The notes below the pieces were generated by a model. It saw only the letters and a list, made by a program, of their open reading frames with translations, was not told where the DNA came from and made no database searches. From Kocuria sp. (lineage in GTDB: Bacteria; Actinomycetota; Actinomycetes; Actinomycetales; Micrococcaceae), in contig NZ_JAUNTS010000001.1 of the NCBI RefSeq assembly GCF_030538595.1, forward strand, positions 172,200 to 236,199: a DNA stretch of 64,000 nucleotides, in the 5' to 3' direction. Shown here one piece after another: positions 40,711 through 52,663 of the stretch (the first letter of the stretch is position 1; every line of letters starts with the position of its first letter). A program made the translations under genes and the position numbers.

Positions 40711-42009
40711 TCAGTGGAACTGGCCGGCCTCCGTGGACCCGGCCAGAGCCAATGTGGAGCCCTCCGGGTTCAGTGCGGTGGAGATGGCATCGAAATACCC
40801 GGTGCCCACCTCACGCTGGTGCTTGGTGGCGGTGTACCCGTTGACCTCATCCGCAAACTCGCGCTCCTGCAACTCCACGTAGGCGGACATCTGGCGCTCC
40901 TTGTAGCCGCGAGCCAGATCAAACATGGAGTGGTTCAGGGCGTGGAAACCTGCCAGGGTGATGAACTGGAAGGTGAAGCCCATGGCACCGAGTTCGCGCT
41001 GGAACTTTGCGATGGTGGCGTCGTCCAGGTTCTTGCGCCAGTTGAACGACGGCGAACAGTTGTACGCCAGCATCTGGTCCGGGAACTCGGAGCGCACGGA
41101 CTCCGCAAAGTGACGGGCCAGCTCCAAGTCCGGAGTTCCGGTTTCCATCCAGATCAGGTCCGCGTACGGGGCGTAGGCCTTGGCGCGGGCAATGCAGGGA
41201 TCCACACCGTTGCGCACCTTGTAGAACCCCTCAGCGGTGCGCTCACCGGTCAGGAACTCCTGATCGCGTTCATCAACGTCTGAGGTGATCAGGGTGGCGG
41301 CCTCAGCATCAGTACGGGCCACGATCACCGAGGGCACATCAGCCACATCCGCAGCCAATCGGGCCGCGTTCAGGGTACGCACGTGCTGGCCGGTGGGGAT
41401 CAGCACCTTGCCGCCCAGGTGACCGCACTTCTTCTCCGAGGCCAGCTGGTCTTCCCAGTGGACGCCAGCTGCACCGGCGCCGATCATGGACTTCATGAGT
41501 TCATAGGCGTTCAACGGTCCACCGAATCCTGCTTCGGCATCAGCCACGATCGGCACCATCCAGTCATCCACCGTGTGGATGCCCTCAGCGTGTTCGATCT
41601 GATCGGCACGCATCAACGCGTTGTTGATCCGGCGCACCACCTGCGGAACGGAGTTGGCCGGGTACAGGGACTGATCCGGGTACGTGTGCCCGGACAGGTT
41701 GGCATCTGCGGCCACCTGCCAGCCGGAGAGATAGATGGCCCGCAGCCCGGCCTTGACCTGCTGGACCGCCTGGTTGCCGGTCAGAGCGCCCAGGGCGTTG
41801 GTGAACTCACCGTTGCGGTGTTCGGTGGTCAACTGTTCCCACAGTTTTTCCGAACCGCGGCGGGCCAGGGTCTGTTCCTCCTGGATTCTGCCCCGCAGCT
41901 TCACCACTTCGTTGGCCGAGTAGCTGCGTTCGACGTTCGCCCACCGCGGGTTGTGATCCCAGTCGTGCTGGATGTGCTCGGCGGAGGCGGGGGTGCGCTG
42001 CTGGTCCAT
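40711..42009 (-). CDS. aceA: isocitrate lyase
   Basis: 432 aa. Splits isocitrate into glyoxylate and succinate. The KKCGHLGGK catalytic loop, [10 protein letters not shown], and [11 protein letters not shown] are diagnostic. Start ATG 42009 follows GAGGAG by about 7 nt; a far longer open frame upstream to 42633 is not coding. Divergent from ramB across 261 bp, where its promoter must lie, though I could not pick a confident -35/-10 pair or RamB half-sites. Confidence 0.96.
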   Translation of the reverse strand: MDQQRTPASAEHIQHDWDHNPRWANVERSYSANEVVKLRGRIQEEQTLARRGSEKLWEQLTTEHRNGEFTNALGALTGNQAVQQVKAGLRAIYLSGWQVAADANLSGHTYPDQSLYPANSVPQVVRRINNALMRADQIEHAEGIHTVDDWMVPIVADAEAGFGGPLNAYELMKSMIGAGAAGVHWEDQLASEKKCGHLGGKVLIPTGQHVRTLNAARLAADVADVPSVIVARTDAEAATLITSDVDERDQEFLTGERTAEGFYKVRNGVDPCIARAKAYAPYADLIWMETGTPDLELARHFAESVRSEFPDQMLAYNCSPSFNWRKNLDDATIAKFQRELGAMGFTFQFITLAGFHALNHSMFDLARGYKERQMSAYVELQEREFADEVNGYTATKHQREVGTGYFDAISTALNPEGSTLALAGSTEAGQFH

Positions 42010-42235
42010 GATCTTGCTCCTCTGGTCACTGAGTTGACGGGGCTGCCCAACCTCTCGGTGGGGCTGATGCAACAACTCTGATGGCCCATCAACCGCTCCA
42101 CGAGGGGTTCCCCACAGAAAAATCCGCAACACCTGACGCCACCTCAAAAACCCCAGAACTTGCAGGACTTTCCAGCTATTCAGCGCACCTAGCACCCAGA
42201 GGGGTGAACAAAGAGCGTTTCTTGACGGGATCGCG

Positions 42236-42264
42236 TGGACAGTTGGGCTCACGCGTGTCATAGT
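42236..42264 (+). promoter_or_regulatory. ramB promoter
   Basis: TGGACA (42236-42241), 17 nt, then CATAGT (42259-42264), which ends 6 nt before ATG 42271: a leaderless arrangement. Confidence 0.5.
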
Positions 42265-42270
42265 CCTGGC

Positions 42271-43809
42271 ATGTTGATCCCCCCGCCGTCGACGTCGGGC
42301 CCGCCCGCCAGTACTGCATCCCAAGCACCTGTGCGGACTGCATCCGGGCCACACACACCCCTGGAAGCCGAGGCTCCGCCGTGGGACGCCGTGGTGCTGG
42401 GCCGGCGGCTGCGGCACCTGCGCACCGCCAAAAATCTGACCTTGGACACCCTGGCCGAACGGGTGGGCGCCACGGGGTCTCATCTGTCTCTGGTGGAGAA
42501 CGGCCGCCGGGAACCCCGGCTGAGCCTGCTCGCAGATCTGGCGCGTGCCCTGGAAACTGATTTGGATGACCTCTTGGCCCCGGAGGCGCCCAGCAGGCGC
42601 GCGGCCCTGGAAATTGCGGTGGAAAAGGCCCAACGTTCAGCTCATTACGCCTCCCTGCAGCTTCCAACCATCAAGATCACGCCCCGCACCCCAAGCGAGG
42701 TCCTGGAGGTGATCGCGGGTCTGCAGGGTGAGTTGCGACGTCGTATGGCGGAGCAGGCGGCCACGCCGGAGGAGGCCCGGCGTGCAAATGTGGAGTTGCG
42801 GCAGGAGATGAAGGCTTGCGGTAACCATTACCCGGCCATTGAGCAGGAGGCTCAGCGATTGTTGGAGGCGGTGGGGCATGCTGACCGCCCGCTGAGTCAC
42901 CACGCTGCGGCGGACATTGCCGAGTATCTGGGCTTTTCGGTCCATCTGGTTTCCGGCTTGCCGCACTCCACCCGCTCGGTCACGGATCTGAAGAACCGCC
43001 GCTTTTATCTGGCCCGTGCGGGCACCCCCGGACACGAACCACGTTCAGTGCTCCTGCAGGCCATCGGGGCGTATGTGCTCAACCAGGGGGAGCCGGAAGA
43101 CTATTCGGACTTTTTGCGCCAGCGCGTATACACCAACTACTTTGCGGCGGCCCTGATGATGCCGCAAAAACAAACCGTCCGGTTTCTGAAAGCGGCCAAA
43201 GACCACCGTGACCTGGCCATTGAAGATTTACGGGACGTTTTTGGCGTCTCCTACGAATCAGCTGCGCACCGATTCACCAATCTTGCCACTGAGCACTTGG
43301 GTATCACGTGCCACTTCCAGAAGGTGCACGAATCCGGAATCATCCACAAAGCCTACGAAAACGACGCCGTAACCTTCCCCTCCGATCACATCGGCGCCAT
43401 CGAGGGCCAACAGGTCTGCCGCTACTGGACATCACGGGAGGTATTTGGCGTGAGCGATCACTTCCGGGCCTTCAACCAGTACACGGACACCCCCAACGGA
43501 ACCTACTGGTGCACGGCAGTGGTGGAAGGGTATTCCTCCGGGTTGTATTCGTTGTCCATCGGCGTTCCGTTCAAGGACGCCAAGTGGTTCCGCGGTAAGG
43601 ACACCCCGCACCGGTCAGCGTCACGGTGCCCGGAGCCCACGTGCTGCCGACTACCTTCCCCGGAGCTGGAGTCGGCCTGGGGCGGTAACGCCCGGCCAGC
43701 TGCCCGAGCCAATGCTCATCTGCTGGCAGCCATGCCCTCCGGTGCTTTCCCGGGTGTGGATGAGGTGGAGGTCTTCAAGTTCCTGGAAGCTCAAACACAA
43801 CAGAACTGA
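42271..43809 (+). CDS. ramB: RamB-type XRE regulator of acetate/glyoxylate metabolism
   Basis: 512 aa. HTH_3 domain at about 40-95 ([36 protein letters not shown]), a coiled-coil linker, an IrrE-like (ImmA) peptidase-fold domain with degenerate active site (about 175-330), and a C-terminal short-chain-fatty-acyl regulator domain with a cysteine cluster RCPEPTCC. This architecture is RamB, which in corynebacteria binds the aceA and aceB promoters. Its divergent position to aceA supports that role here. The first 35 residues are Pro/Ser-rich. Confidence 0.9.
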   Translation: MLIPPPSTSGPPASTASQAPVRTASGPHTPLEAEAPPWDAVVLGRRLRHLRTAKNLTLDTLAERVGATGSHLSLVENGRREPRLSLLADLARALETDLDDLLAPEAPSRRAALEIAVEKAQRSAHYASLQLPTIKITPRTPSEVLEVIAGLQGELRRRMAEQAATPEEARRANVELRQEMKACGNHYPAIEQEAQRLLEAVGHADRPLSHHAAADIAEYLGFSVHLVSGLPHSTRSVTDLKNRRFYLARAGTPGHEPRSVLLQAIGAYVLNQGEPEDYSDFLRQRVYTNYFAAALMMPQKQTVRFLKAAKDHRDLAIEDLRDVFGVSYESAAHRFTNLATEHLGITCHFQKVHESGIIHKAYENDAVTFPSDHIGAIEGQQVCRYWTSREVFGVSDHFRAFNQYTDTPNGTYWCTAVVEGYSSGLYSLSIGVPFKDAKWFRGKDTPHRSASRCPEPTCCRLPSPELESAWGGNARPAARANAHLLAAMPSGAFPGVDEVEVFKFLEAQTQQN

Positions 43810-44028
43810 TCAGGACGCCTTGGGGTTGTTCCGGGGTTCGCGCAGGTCCAAGGGCTGTTTGCCAACGTTTGAGGGTTTGCCAACATTGGACTGCTTGCCA
43901 ACGGTGCCCCGACGATCCGTGGCGAGCGCGGCAGACGATTCGGTCTGCTGCACCCGGGGGCTGAAGGGGACGCTGCGCTTCAAGGACGTCACTCCGTTGC
44001 GGGTGGTCACACTGAATTTCTCAGCCAT
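43810..44028 (-). CDS. small repeat-containing protein of unknown function
   Basis: 72 aa, basic, no hydrophobic segment. The second half contains three GK-P/Q-SNVGK-type repeats encoded by recurring TTGCCAAC segments (near 43858, 43876 and 43894 on the plus strand). A strong GGAAGGAG lies about 6 nt before the ATG, so it is probably translated. It abuts the 3' end of ramB convergently. No family recognised. Confidence 0.6.
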   Translation of the reverse strand: MAEKFSVTTRNGVTSLKRSVPFSPRVQQTESSAALATDRRGTVGKQSNVGKPSNVGKQPLDLREPRNNPKAS

Positions 44029-44055
44029 GAGCCTCTCCTTCCGTGGTTCCTGAGT

Positions 44056-44889
44056 CTAACTGTCTTGGACCAGGTTGGCTGCACAAGCAGCCAGGCCAGC
44101 AAAAATGACCAGCGCATTGGCATCGTTTCTGTCCAGCGAGCCAGTCTGGGGCACATCAAAGGTCAGCATCCCGAATGCTTCATCGTCAATGACAACGGGG
44201 CAGGCCACAAATGCTTCGTACCCTGATGCCGTTCCGTTCCAATGTTCCGGTCGCTCAGATGGGTTGTTGACATCGTTGCAGATCAACGGCTGTCCGCTGA
44301 GCAAGAATTCCTTGACCGCAAACCATCGCGGGGTATCTGGCTCAAAACGGCGCGGCTGGTCCAAGCGGCCGCTGGAGACCACGGCTTCCAGAGCCAAGGT
44401 TGAGTCGAGCCTGTAAAGCACCACACGGCCGCTCACGTGGCGTGTTGCCAAGACGCCCAGAAGGTTGCGTGCAATCAACTCATTGATGACCTTGAACTGC
44501 GAGCGGCGTTCAGGCTCGGGCTGCACCATGACTGCTCCGATACGGTTGACCACCTCACCAACACTTTCGCCCAGCCGATCAACCAATCCCTCCTGGGACT
44601 GCATGCGTTCCTGATGCGATGCCTCTAATTGTTGGTGGCGGTTCTTGGATTCACGTGCGTCCAAACGGCTACGAATTTCCAGTAGAACAACGCTGGTGGC
44701 TCCTAGTACGAATACTGCAATGGCCAGGAGCATTGCCACAGAGGGTGGCCACAAGCTGTCCATTCGGCCGATCCAAAATGTAGCCACTGGAGCCAGAACC
44801 GTACCCAAGGCCCGCAAAAGCCACGCGGGAAGACGCCCCCACCAGGACGCTGGTCTGTGGTCGGCGGCAGGTATGGATGTGGTGCTCAC
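44056..44889 (-). CDS. membrane-anchored GAF-domain protein
   Basis: 277 aa. Two membrane helices (about 20-40 and 48-68), a charged coiled coil (68-120), and a C-terminal GAF domain (about 125-275) with PRWFAVKEFLLSGQPLICNDV and GYEAFVACPVVIDDEAFGMLTFDVP. No output kinase, cyclase or HTH domain is attached, so it may sense a ligand or redox state for a partner. Starts GTG with TAACGT 6 nt upstream. Confidence 0.82.
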   Translation of the reverse strand: MSTTSIPAADHRPASWWGRLPAWLLRALGTVLAPVATFWIGRMDSLWPPSVAMLLAIAVFVLGATSVVLLEIRSRLDARESKNRHQQLEASHQERMQSQEGLVDRLGESVGEVVNRIGAVMVQPEPERRSQFKVINELIARNLLGVLATRHVSGRVVLYRLDSTLALEAVVSSGRLDQPRRFEPDTPRWFAVKEFLLSGQPLICNDVNNPSERPEHWNGTASGYEAFVACPVVIDDEAFGMLTFDVPQTGSLDRNDANALVIFAGLAACAANLVQDS

Positions 44890-44895
44890 TCAAAC

Positions 44896-44901
44896 ACGTT
44901 A
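44896..44901 (-). promoter_or_regulatory. leaderless-type -10 of the GAF gene
   Basis: TAACGT ends 6 nt before GTG at 44889. Confidence 0.45.
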
Positions 44902-44943
44902 AAACGCGGCTCTGACAACACAGTCAGGGCTGGTGAGCCGCTG

Positions 44944-46071
44944 TCAGCCCACGGTCACCGCAGTCACCGGCAAGCCAGGATCGGCAGCGAACCCCAACGA
45001 CGACGCCCCTACTCCCCGGGACACCAACCTGGCGCCCAGGGCTGCCACCATTGCCCCGTTGTCCGTGCACAAGGACAGGGGTGGCACCACCAGACGGATG
45101 CCGCGCTCGGAGCATCGTTGCTCCAGCAGTTCACGCAACCGTGAATTGGCCGCCACTCCCCCACCCAGCAGCAGCGTGGTGATGTTGTTCTCCGTGGCAG
45201 CCAGAACAGCCTTCCGGGTGATCACATCCACCACAGCTTCCTGAAAGGATGCCGCAATGTCCGCCACGGGTACTCCTTCCCCCGCTGCCTCATAAGCCTC
45301 GACCACCCGGGCCACCGCAGTCTTGAGCCCGGAGAAGGAAAAGTCGTACCGGTGCTTGCCGGGAGCTTCCGCTGAACCCATGTACTTGGCGTTGGACAAA
45401 CCCCGCGGGAACCGGAAAGTAAGGGGATCACCGGATGAAGCAGCTTGGTCAATGGCAGGCCCACCCGGATAACTCAAACCCAACAGCCGTGCCACTTTGT
45501 CGTAAGCCTCACCAGCAGCGTCATCAATGGTGGCGCCCAACAACGCGACGTCGTCCGCCACATCTCCCACACGCAAGATTTCGGTGTGCCCACCTGAAAC
45601 CAGCACAGCACCCAGACCGGGCACCAGCTCGCCGTCGTCGTCGATCAATTCCCGGGCAATGTCCGCGCCGCTGTGTTCCAGCAGCCCCACGGACACGTGC
45701 GCCACCAGGTGATTGATTCCGTACAGGGGTTTGCCGCTGGCCAAAGCCAGCGCCTTGGCTGCGGAAACCCCCACCATCAGGGCACCGGCCAGCCCGGGAC
45801 CAGCCGTGACTGCAATGGCATCCACTTCATCCAGGGTGACCCCGGCCGTTTCCAGGGCCTGGTGGAGCGTGGGCACAAAGGCTTCCACATGGGCACGGGA
45901 TGCAATCTCTGGAATGACCCCGCCAAAACGCACGTGTTCCTCCATGGAGGAGGAGACCGTGTTGGCCAAAAGTTGGCGGCCGCACACAATTCCCACACCG
46001 GTTTCATCACAGGAGGTTTCAATCCCCAAGACCAAAGGTGCGGACACGGACGGGATGGTTTCAGTGGTCAT
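44944..46071 (-). CDS. tsaD: tRNA N6-adenosine threonylcarbamoyltransferase
   Basis: 375 aa. Catalyses the last step of t6A37 formation on ANN-decoding tRNAs. ASKHA fold with [13 protein letters not shown] at the N-terminus and metal ligands in [10 protein letters not shown] (HxxxH). An insertion of about 15 residues ([16 protein letters not shown]) is present. It overlaps rimI by 11 bp and lies downstream of tsaB, so TsaB, TsaD and the TsaE domain are all made from this cluster. Confidence 0.96.
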   Translation of the reverse strand: MTTETIPSVSAPLVLGIETSCDETGVGIVCGRQLLANTVSSSMEEHVRFGGVIPEIASRAHVEAFVPTLHQALETAGVTLDEVDAIAVTAGPGLAGALMVGVSAAKALALASGKPLYGINHLVAHVSVGLLEHSGADIARELIDDDGELVPGLGAVLVSGGHTEILRVGDVADDVALLGATIDDAAGEAYDKVARLLGLSYPGGPAIDQAASSGDPLTFRFPRGLSNAKYMGSAEAPGKHRYDFSFSGLKTAVARVVEAYEAAGEGVPVADIAASFQEAVVDVITRKAVLAATENNITTLLLGGGVAANSRLRELLEQRCSERGIRLVVPPLSLCTDNGAMVAALGARLVSRGVGASSLGFAADPGLPVTAVTVG

Positions 46072-46606
46072 GAGTGGTGTCCTGAGTTTCAGTGCCGGAG
46101 CCCACGCCCATGTGGCTGGTCAGATCGGTGGTCGTGGACGGGGTGGCCAGGGCCAGTTCAGCGCGCATGATCAAAGCGTCCGCTCCGCCGGGGTAGTACC
46201 TGGGCCGCACCGTCAGAGCCACGTAGCCGAACCGCTGATACAGCGCCTGCGCCCGGTGGTTGTCCACGCGTACCTCCAACAGCACCTCCCGCGCACCGCG
46301 CTCCTTGGCTTCCCGGTGCAGTGTGGTCAGCAGCGCCGTCCCCACACCCTGCCCTTCATGCTCCGGAGCCACCGCAATGTTCTGCACATCCGCGGTGTCC
46401 GCCACCACCATCACCCCGGCGTAGCCCATCACCTGGCCGTGTGCCTCAGCCACCCAATAGCTGCGCGTGGGGTGAGTGATTTCGGACAGAATCATCTCCA
46501 GGGACCAGGCATCCTCCGGGAACAGTTGTTGTTCCAAAGTCTCAATGGTCGCCACATCTGCCACCGTGGCCGCCCGCAGATTCCATTCCGGTGCCCCTGG
46601 CTTCAC
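46061..46606 (-). CDS. rimI: ribosomal protein S18-alanine N-acetyltransferase
   Basis: 181 aa. GNAT fold: [42 protein letters not shown] (acetyl-CoA loop), [18 protein letters not shown]. RimI normally sits between tsaB and tsaD as here. GTG start overlaps the tsaB stop (GTGA), with AAGG 7-8 nt upstream. A 30-residue C-terminal extension is not conserved. Confidence 0.93.
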   Translation of the reverse strand: MKPGAPEWNLRAATVADVATIETLEQQLFPEDAWSLEMILSEITHPTRSYWVAEAHGQVMGYAGVMVVADTADVQNIAVAPEHEGQGVGTALLTTLHREAKERGAREVLLEVRVDNHRAQALYQRFGYVALTVRPRYYPGGADALIMRAELALATPSTTTDLTSHMGVGSGTETQDTTHDH

Positions 46607-47379
46607 GAGGTGGCCTTTTTACGCGGGCCCGGCACCTTGGCATCCGATTCACGCAAGTACAGCGGCGTGGTGTTCGTGCTCAACACCCCACCACTGTTGA
46701 CGACGTCGCCCGCAGCCAGTCCCAGCGACGCCGCCGTGGGCTGCCATTGCGTGGGAGGGGCGGCCAGTCTTGCCCCGGGAATGGGAGCCAGGACAGCACC
46801 CGCCAACTCTTCCGTGTAAAGCCCGGCACCACGCCCGTAGACAGGCAAGGCGGGCAAATCGGCGGCCGGACCCACGGACGGCCCCTGCACCACCGTGGCA
46901 CGGGCACCACCCATCAGGTACTTACCAACGGGATTACCTGATTCCGCATCCCGCTGGGTGGTCCGGTAAACAGCCCAGTAAACCTCGCGGCGTCGTGCAT
47001 CCGTGGCCACCACAAACTCCGCCGGACGCGCAGCGGTAGGTAGCACGGCAACGTCATGCGCTATTGCTTCCAAGCTGCACATGCCGTACACCGGCAGCTT
47101 CCACGCGTACCCAAGGGTGCGGGCCGTGGCCAAACCGGCGCGCAGGCCGGTGAATGGCCCCGGGCCGGTTCCCACCAGAACACCATCCAAGTCGGTGGCC
47201 TGCAGATCAGCCGCGGCCAGGACGGACTCCACGGCCGGAGCCAGGACTTCTGCGTGGGAGCGGGTGTCAGCAGTTTCCCACTGAGCCAGAACACGGGGGG
47301 CGTCATTGGTGACGGGGGTATCCGTGTCAACCACAGCCACGGAGGCGGCAGCGGAGGAATCCATACACAGCACAAGCAC
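46603..47379 (-). CDS. tsaB: t6A complex dimerisation subunit TsaB
   Basis: 258 aa. Inactive ASKHA partner that binds TsaD and TsaE. N-terminal LVLCMDSSAAA, GTGPGPFTGLRAGLATARTLGYAW and SLEAIAHDVA are typical. It begins at GTG with TAGACT 6 nt upstream, so this is a leaderless promoter for tsaB-rimI-tsaD in addition to any read-through from alr-tsaE. Confidence 0.93.
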   Translation of the reverse strand: MLVLCMDSSAAASVAVVDTDTPVTNDAPRVLAQWETADTRSHAEVLAPAVESVLAAADLQATDLDGVLVGTGPGPFTGLRAGLATARTLGYAWKLPVYGMCSLEAIAHDVAVLPTAARPAEFVVATDARRREVYWAVYRTTQRDAESGNPVGKYLMGGARATVVQGPSVGPAADLPALPVYGRGAGLYTEELAGAVLAPIPGARLAAPPTQWQPTAASLGLAAGDVVNSGGVLSTNTTPLYLRESDAKVPGPRKKATS

Positions 47380-47385
47380 CCGCTC

Positions 47386-47391
47386 AGTCTA
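47386..47391 (-). promoter_or_regulatory. leaderless-type -10 of tsaB
   Basis: TAGACT ends 6 nt before GTG at 47379. Confidence 0.55.
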
Positions 47392-47542
47392 GAGCCTGCG
47401 TTGGGTGCTGAAGGGTGTCAATGGACTTAGAGCGTGCAATGGAACGCAGCGCCTGCACTGCGGCGGTGGGAGCTGCGGCGGTTGAGAGCAGTGCCCCGTG
47501 AGCCCCAGTAGCACGTCTAGGGCAGCACCGGTACAGAGTCAG

Positions 47543-47827
47543 TCAGGGAGTCCGGAGGACCGTGAGCACCAGGATCAATACGGGCACCAGGCCCACTCCC
47601 CACGCCACGGAAATGATGGCCCAACCGGCAAAACCCTGGCGTCCCGCTGCCAATGCGCCCAACACACCGAAGGCCGAAGGCAGCATCATCAACCAAGCCG
47701 GGCGGGCCGTGCTGGTTCCGGACCAGTCAATCAACACGAACAAGGAGACAAAGGCCGCGATCATGCACAGCAGCGTCAGCACGGGACATTCCCGGCGCGG
47801 TTCAGGTTGGTCATAGTGCTTCAGCAC
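47543..47827 (-). CDS. small membrane protein, paralogue of the next upstream gene
   Basis: 94 aa with three predicted helices (about 15-34, 42-60, 67-90). The PAWLMMLPSAFGVLGALAAGR segment aligns with PRWFYVAPLAFGVLGALFALL of the neighbouring 177-aa protein, and both end in a similar final helix, so the two look like tandem duplicates. Function unknown. It lies between tsaB and alr-tsaE on the same strand. Confidence 0.65.
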   Translation of the reverse strand: MLKHYDQPEPRRECPVLTLLCMIAAFVSLFVLIDWSGTSTARPAWLMMLPSAFGVLGALAAGRQGFAGWAIISVAWGVGLVPVLILVLTVLRTP

Positions 47828-47892
47828 ACCGTTGCCCTCCCGCCCGCAGCATCTACCGGGCTGTGCCCAGTACGTGCACCGAGACTAGCTGC

Positions 47893-48415
47893 TCAGGCAG
47901 AGCCTGTCAGGGCGATCACAGAGATCAGCCCCACGAACAACACCAATCCCAGCCCTGCCGATCCCCACGCCAAACGACGACGCTTGTCCAGCAGGGCGAA
48001 CAACGCTCCGAGCACACCAAAGGCCAGTGGCGCAACGTAGAACCACCTGGGCCACGGGTTTTCGGGATCTCGCCAGTCCGGGACCAGAAACACAATCAGG
48101 ACCGCCATGATCATGCAGGCGTAGACCTCCCAGGGCTTTCGGTTGGGGTCCCTGGGTGGACGCCGACTGGGCGGAAACAATCCCGGCCGCACGGCCTGCT
48201 GGGAGTCAGTGGGCCGGCTTTCCGAATGTGCTGATCGGGACGTGGCTCGCTGACGGGCGTCCTGCACGCTGTTTCCGCTGCCCGCTCCTGAACCGGTTGG
48301 ACCTGTTTCTGCGCCGGCTGGGGCCGCTCCGGAACTGGTTTGTTCGCGCAGCTGTTGTTGCCGGGCGCGCTGCTGGTCAGACATCTTGCGCCCGCGTCTG
48401 GCGTTTTTGTTGCGT

Positions 48416-48426
<11 letters not shown>
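47893..48426 (-). CDS. membrane protein with basic N-terminal tail
   Basis: 177 aa. The first 90 residues are polar and Arg/Gln-rich; three helices follow (about 97-112, 123-141, 150-174). GTG at 48426 overlaps the alr-tsaE stop by 11 bp, suggesting coupling; ATG at 48384 is an alternative. Paralogous to the shorter gene downstream. No family recognised. Confidence 0.7.
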
Positions 48427-50290
<1,864 letters not shown>

Positions 50291-50430
50291 GCTCCCATTG
50301 TGGCACTGGTGGACAGTGGGCTCAGCGCCGGTCCGCGAGTCCGGCCCTGAACTCTGAACACGGCAAATGCGTTTTTGCGGCTGCTGAAGCGCATTCCCCA
50401 CGTCCAAAGTTGAGTTCAACCACCACCACG

Positions 50431-50436
50431 TACCGT
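50431..50436 (+). promoter_or_regulatory. leaderless-type -10 of mshA
   Basis: TACCGT ends 6 nt before GTG at 50443; TTGAGT lies 15 nt upstream as an imperfect -35. Confidence 0.5.
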
Positions 50437-50442
50437 GGTGGC

Positions 50443-51753
50443 GTGACCACTGCGCTACACATCTCCACTCAGCCCCCAGGGCGGCTGCACATTGCCCTGC
50501 TGAGTGTGCACACCTCGCCCCTCATACAGCCCGGCCAAGGGGACGCCGGAGGAATGAACGTGTACGTCCGCCAGCTGGCAGATGCGTTGGTGAAGTTGGG
50601 GCACCGAGTGGATTTGGTGACTCTGTGGCGCCGTGCAGAGCATCCACATGAAACCGCACCGCAGAGCCTGTGGACCTGGTCCGAGCTGGGCAACCACCTT
50701 CACTTGCTGGAAATTACGCTGCCGCAAACCGTGGACGCCACCAAAAATGAGCTTCCCGAACATCTGGGGCTGATCGCCAACACCGTGCAGGCGGCCTACC
50801 GGGACATCGGCCAGGAAACTCCGGATGTGGTGCACGGACACTACTGGCTTTCCGCCGTCGTGGCGCTGATGCTGGCACAAGACTGGGACGTTCCTGCGGT
50901 GGCCACATTTCACACGACGGCGCTGGCCAAGAACCAACGTGCTGGTGTTGACGAGGCCCCTGAGCCGCAGCTGCGGGCGGATGCTGAACGTACGGTCCTC
51001 CAAGAAGCTGCGGGCATTGTGGTCAATACGGACACGGAGGCTCGGGCTCTGATCGAGCTGTACGGGGCAGCGCCGGAAACGGTCAAGGTGATTGCCCCGG
51101 GTGTGGACACTACCGTTTTCCACCCGGCGCCCGAACCCGGTGAGCCAGGGGTGGCTCCCTCTCCGGCCCCAGAAGAACAATCATTCACCATCGGATTTGC
51201 CGGACGGTTGCAAGCGCTCAAAGGCCCGCACATCCTGATCAGCGCAGTCCACGCCCTACGCCAAGACAGACCGGAATTGGCGCCACAGGTGTGGATTGCC
51301 GGTGTGGGGCCGCAGCAATTCACAGCCGACCTGGAATCCAGCATCCGGGATGGGCACCTGGAGGATGTGGTGAAGCTGGTGGGGTCCATATCCGTGGGCG
51401 AGTTGGCGCAGAGGTTCCGGAACTCGGATGTGGTGGCGGCGCCGTCGTCGTCGGAGACTTTTGGTTTGGTGGCCCTGGAAGCGCAGGCGTGTGGGACGCC
51501 GGTGGTGGCCACGGATGTGGATGGATTGCGCCATGCCGTGGTGGACGGGGAGACCGGGTGGTTGGTGCCCGAGCGCTCAGCCGCCGCTTGGGCCAAGACC
51601 CTGGCGGAGGTCGCGGCAGATCCGGAAGAGCGGGAACGGCGAGGCAAGGCTGCAGCAGGCCGGGCGCAGAGATTTTCGTGGTCCGCCAACGCCCGCGCGC
51701 ACGTACAACTCTATGCGGACCTGCGCGCCCGTCACCCTAGAGTGGAGGGGTGA
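50443..51753 (+). CDS. mshA: D-inositol-3-phosphate glycosyltransferase (mycothiol synthesis)
   Basis: 436 aa GT4 glycosyltransferase. It transfers GlcNAc from UDP-GlcNAc to inositol-3-phosphate, the first committed step of mycothiol. The N-terminal substrate loop TSPLIQPGQGDAGGMNVYVRQLA in two parts, HGHYWLSA, ATFHTTALAKN and the C-terminal PSSSETFGLVALEAQACGTPVVA (donor site) match MshA. The GTG start at 50443 fits the family N-terminus and has a leaderless -10. It overlaps the next gene by 4 bp. Confidence 0.92.
   Translation: MTTALHISTQPPGRLHIALLSVHTSPLIQPGQGDAGGMNVYVRQLADALVKLGHRVDLVTLWRRAEHPHETAPQSLWTWSELGNHLHLLEITLPQTVDATKNELPEHLGLIANTVQAAYRDIGQETPDVVHGHYWLSAVVALMLAQDWDVPAVATFHTTALAKNQRAGVDEAPEPQLRADAERTVLQEAAGIVVNTDTEARALIELYGAAPETVKVIAPGVDTTVFHPAPEPGEPGVAPSPAPEEQSFTIGFAGRLQALKGPHILISAVHALRQDRPELAPQVWIAGVGPQQFTADLESSIRDGHLEDVVKLVGSISVGELAQRFRNSDVVAAPSSSETFGLVALEAQACGTPVVATDVDGLRHAVVDGETGWLVPERSAAAWAKTLAEVAADPEERERRGKAAAGRAQRFSWSANARAHVQLYADLRARHPRVEG
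51738..51743 (+). promoter_or_regulatory. internal leaderless-type -10 before the mshA-coupled gene
   Basis: TAGAGT ends 6 nt before GTG 51750; the intervening ggaggg also resembles a ribosome site, so the gene may be both coupled and independently transcribed. Confidence 0.4.
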
Positions 51754-52583
51754 CTGAACCCAACGCAGCCCACTCAACGCCCTCAGCCCTTCACCACAGT
51801 GCACCCATGACCCGCGACCTGCTGATGGAGCACCTGGACAGCACCCGGATCACCGGGCACGTGGCCACCCCCAGAGAGGCCAATCTGGCCAATATTCACG
51901 ACTTCCTGGCTTCCTCCGAACACCAGTACATGGGCATCACCCCGGAGCCTGCGGACACGTGGGAGTCCGTATTCCAGCTCATGGTGGCCGCAGTGGGAAT
52001 CAACCCTGATCCGGCTCATGAACACGGCCAGGACACCATCAGCGCCCAGTCGTGCGTGGATGCGCTGGAGCGCTATGCACAGGTTTTTTCTGAGGTTGTT
52101 CGTGCGGGTGGGAACGTTCTGTTTGCCACCGCGCATCCGGCCGCCATGCCGGCTGTGTACGGACCCATGGCCGCAGCCGCACGGCAAGCAGGCGCTCACG
52201 TGTTGACTGTGACCGGCGGAATCCCTTGGGACACGGGGGATGTCAGGGCCGTTGGGGACATTGTGATGGTGGAGCAGTACGGGGGTTTGCGTCACACGCA
52301 TCGGCCGGAACCCATGGAGTTGGCGCTGGACCAATTGGAGGCCGCCCACGCCGCTGATCCAGCGCAGCCCCTACCCGATCTGATCGTCACGGACCACGGA
52401 ATGGCAGGTGCCGCCGGAACACGCGGCTATCGCGTGATCGCGGTGGGAGATTGCAATGACCCGGCGGTGTTTGTGGGCCAAGCCCAAGGACTGATTGACG
52501 TGGTGGTACCGCTGGACGACAACGTCCCGCCTCATGCCTACGCCCCCATGACTCGCTACATTCTGCGCCACGCACGGCTCTGA
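51750..52583 (+). CDS. conserved actinobacterial protein of a family often annotated 'phosphatase'
   Basis: 277 aa, soluble. Conserved-looking blocks are HGQDTIS, LFATAHPAAMPAVYG, VTDHGMAGAAG, GDCNDPAVFVGQAQG and VVPLDDNVPPHAY; the His and Asp residues in them could bind metal or phosphate. To my recollection related actinobacterial proteins carry the name phosphatase, without a HAD, PAP2 or inositol-monophosphatase signature here. The GTG start overlaps the mshA stop (GTGA). Because the phosphatase that removes phosphate from GlcNAc-Ins-P is, as far as I know, unassigned, this is a candidate; that is inference from position and annotation only. Start could also be ATG 20 residues in. Confidence 0.75.
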   Translation: MTEPNAAHSTPSALHHSAPMTRDLLMEHLDSTRITGHVATPREANLANIHDFLASSEHQYMGITPEPADTWESVFQLMVAAVGINPDPAHEHGQDTISAQSCVDALERYAQVFSEVVRAGGNVLFATAHPAAMPAVYGPMAAAARQAGAHVLTVTGGIPWDTGDVRAVGDIVMVEQYGGLRHTHRPEPMELALDQLEAAHAADPAQPLPDLIVTDHGMAGAAGTRGYRVIAVGDCNDPAVFVGQAQGLIDVVVPLDDNVPPHAYAPMTRYILRHARL

Positions 52584-52590
52584 GCGGCAG

Positions 52591-52647
52591 CGAACCCTCA
52601 CGCCACTCGGCCATCACGGGCTGATCGCCGAGTGGCGTGAGGGTTCG
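52591..52647. terminator. strong bidirectional terminator
   Basis: Two 21-nt arms (52591-52611 and 52627-52647) are perfect reverse complements around a 15-nt loop, between the convergent mshA unit and aldo/keto reductase gene. Confidence 0.85.
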
Positions 52648-52663
52648 TCATCCGGGTGTGGTG

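Noticed and set aside
42010..42633. Extended upstream part of the isocitrate lyase reading frame
   Set aside because: Isocitrate lyase starts at 42009 with a strong ribosome site; the extension runs antisense through ramB.
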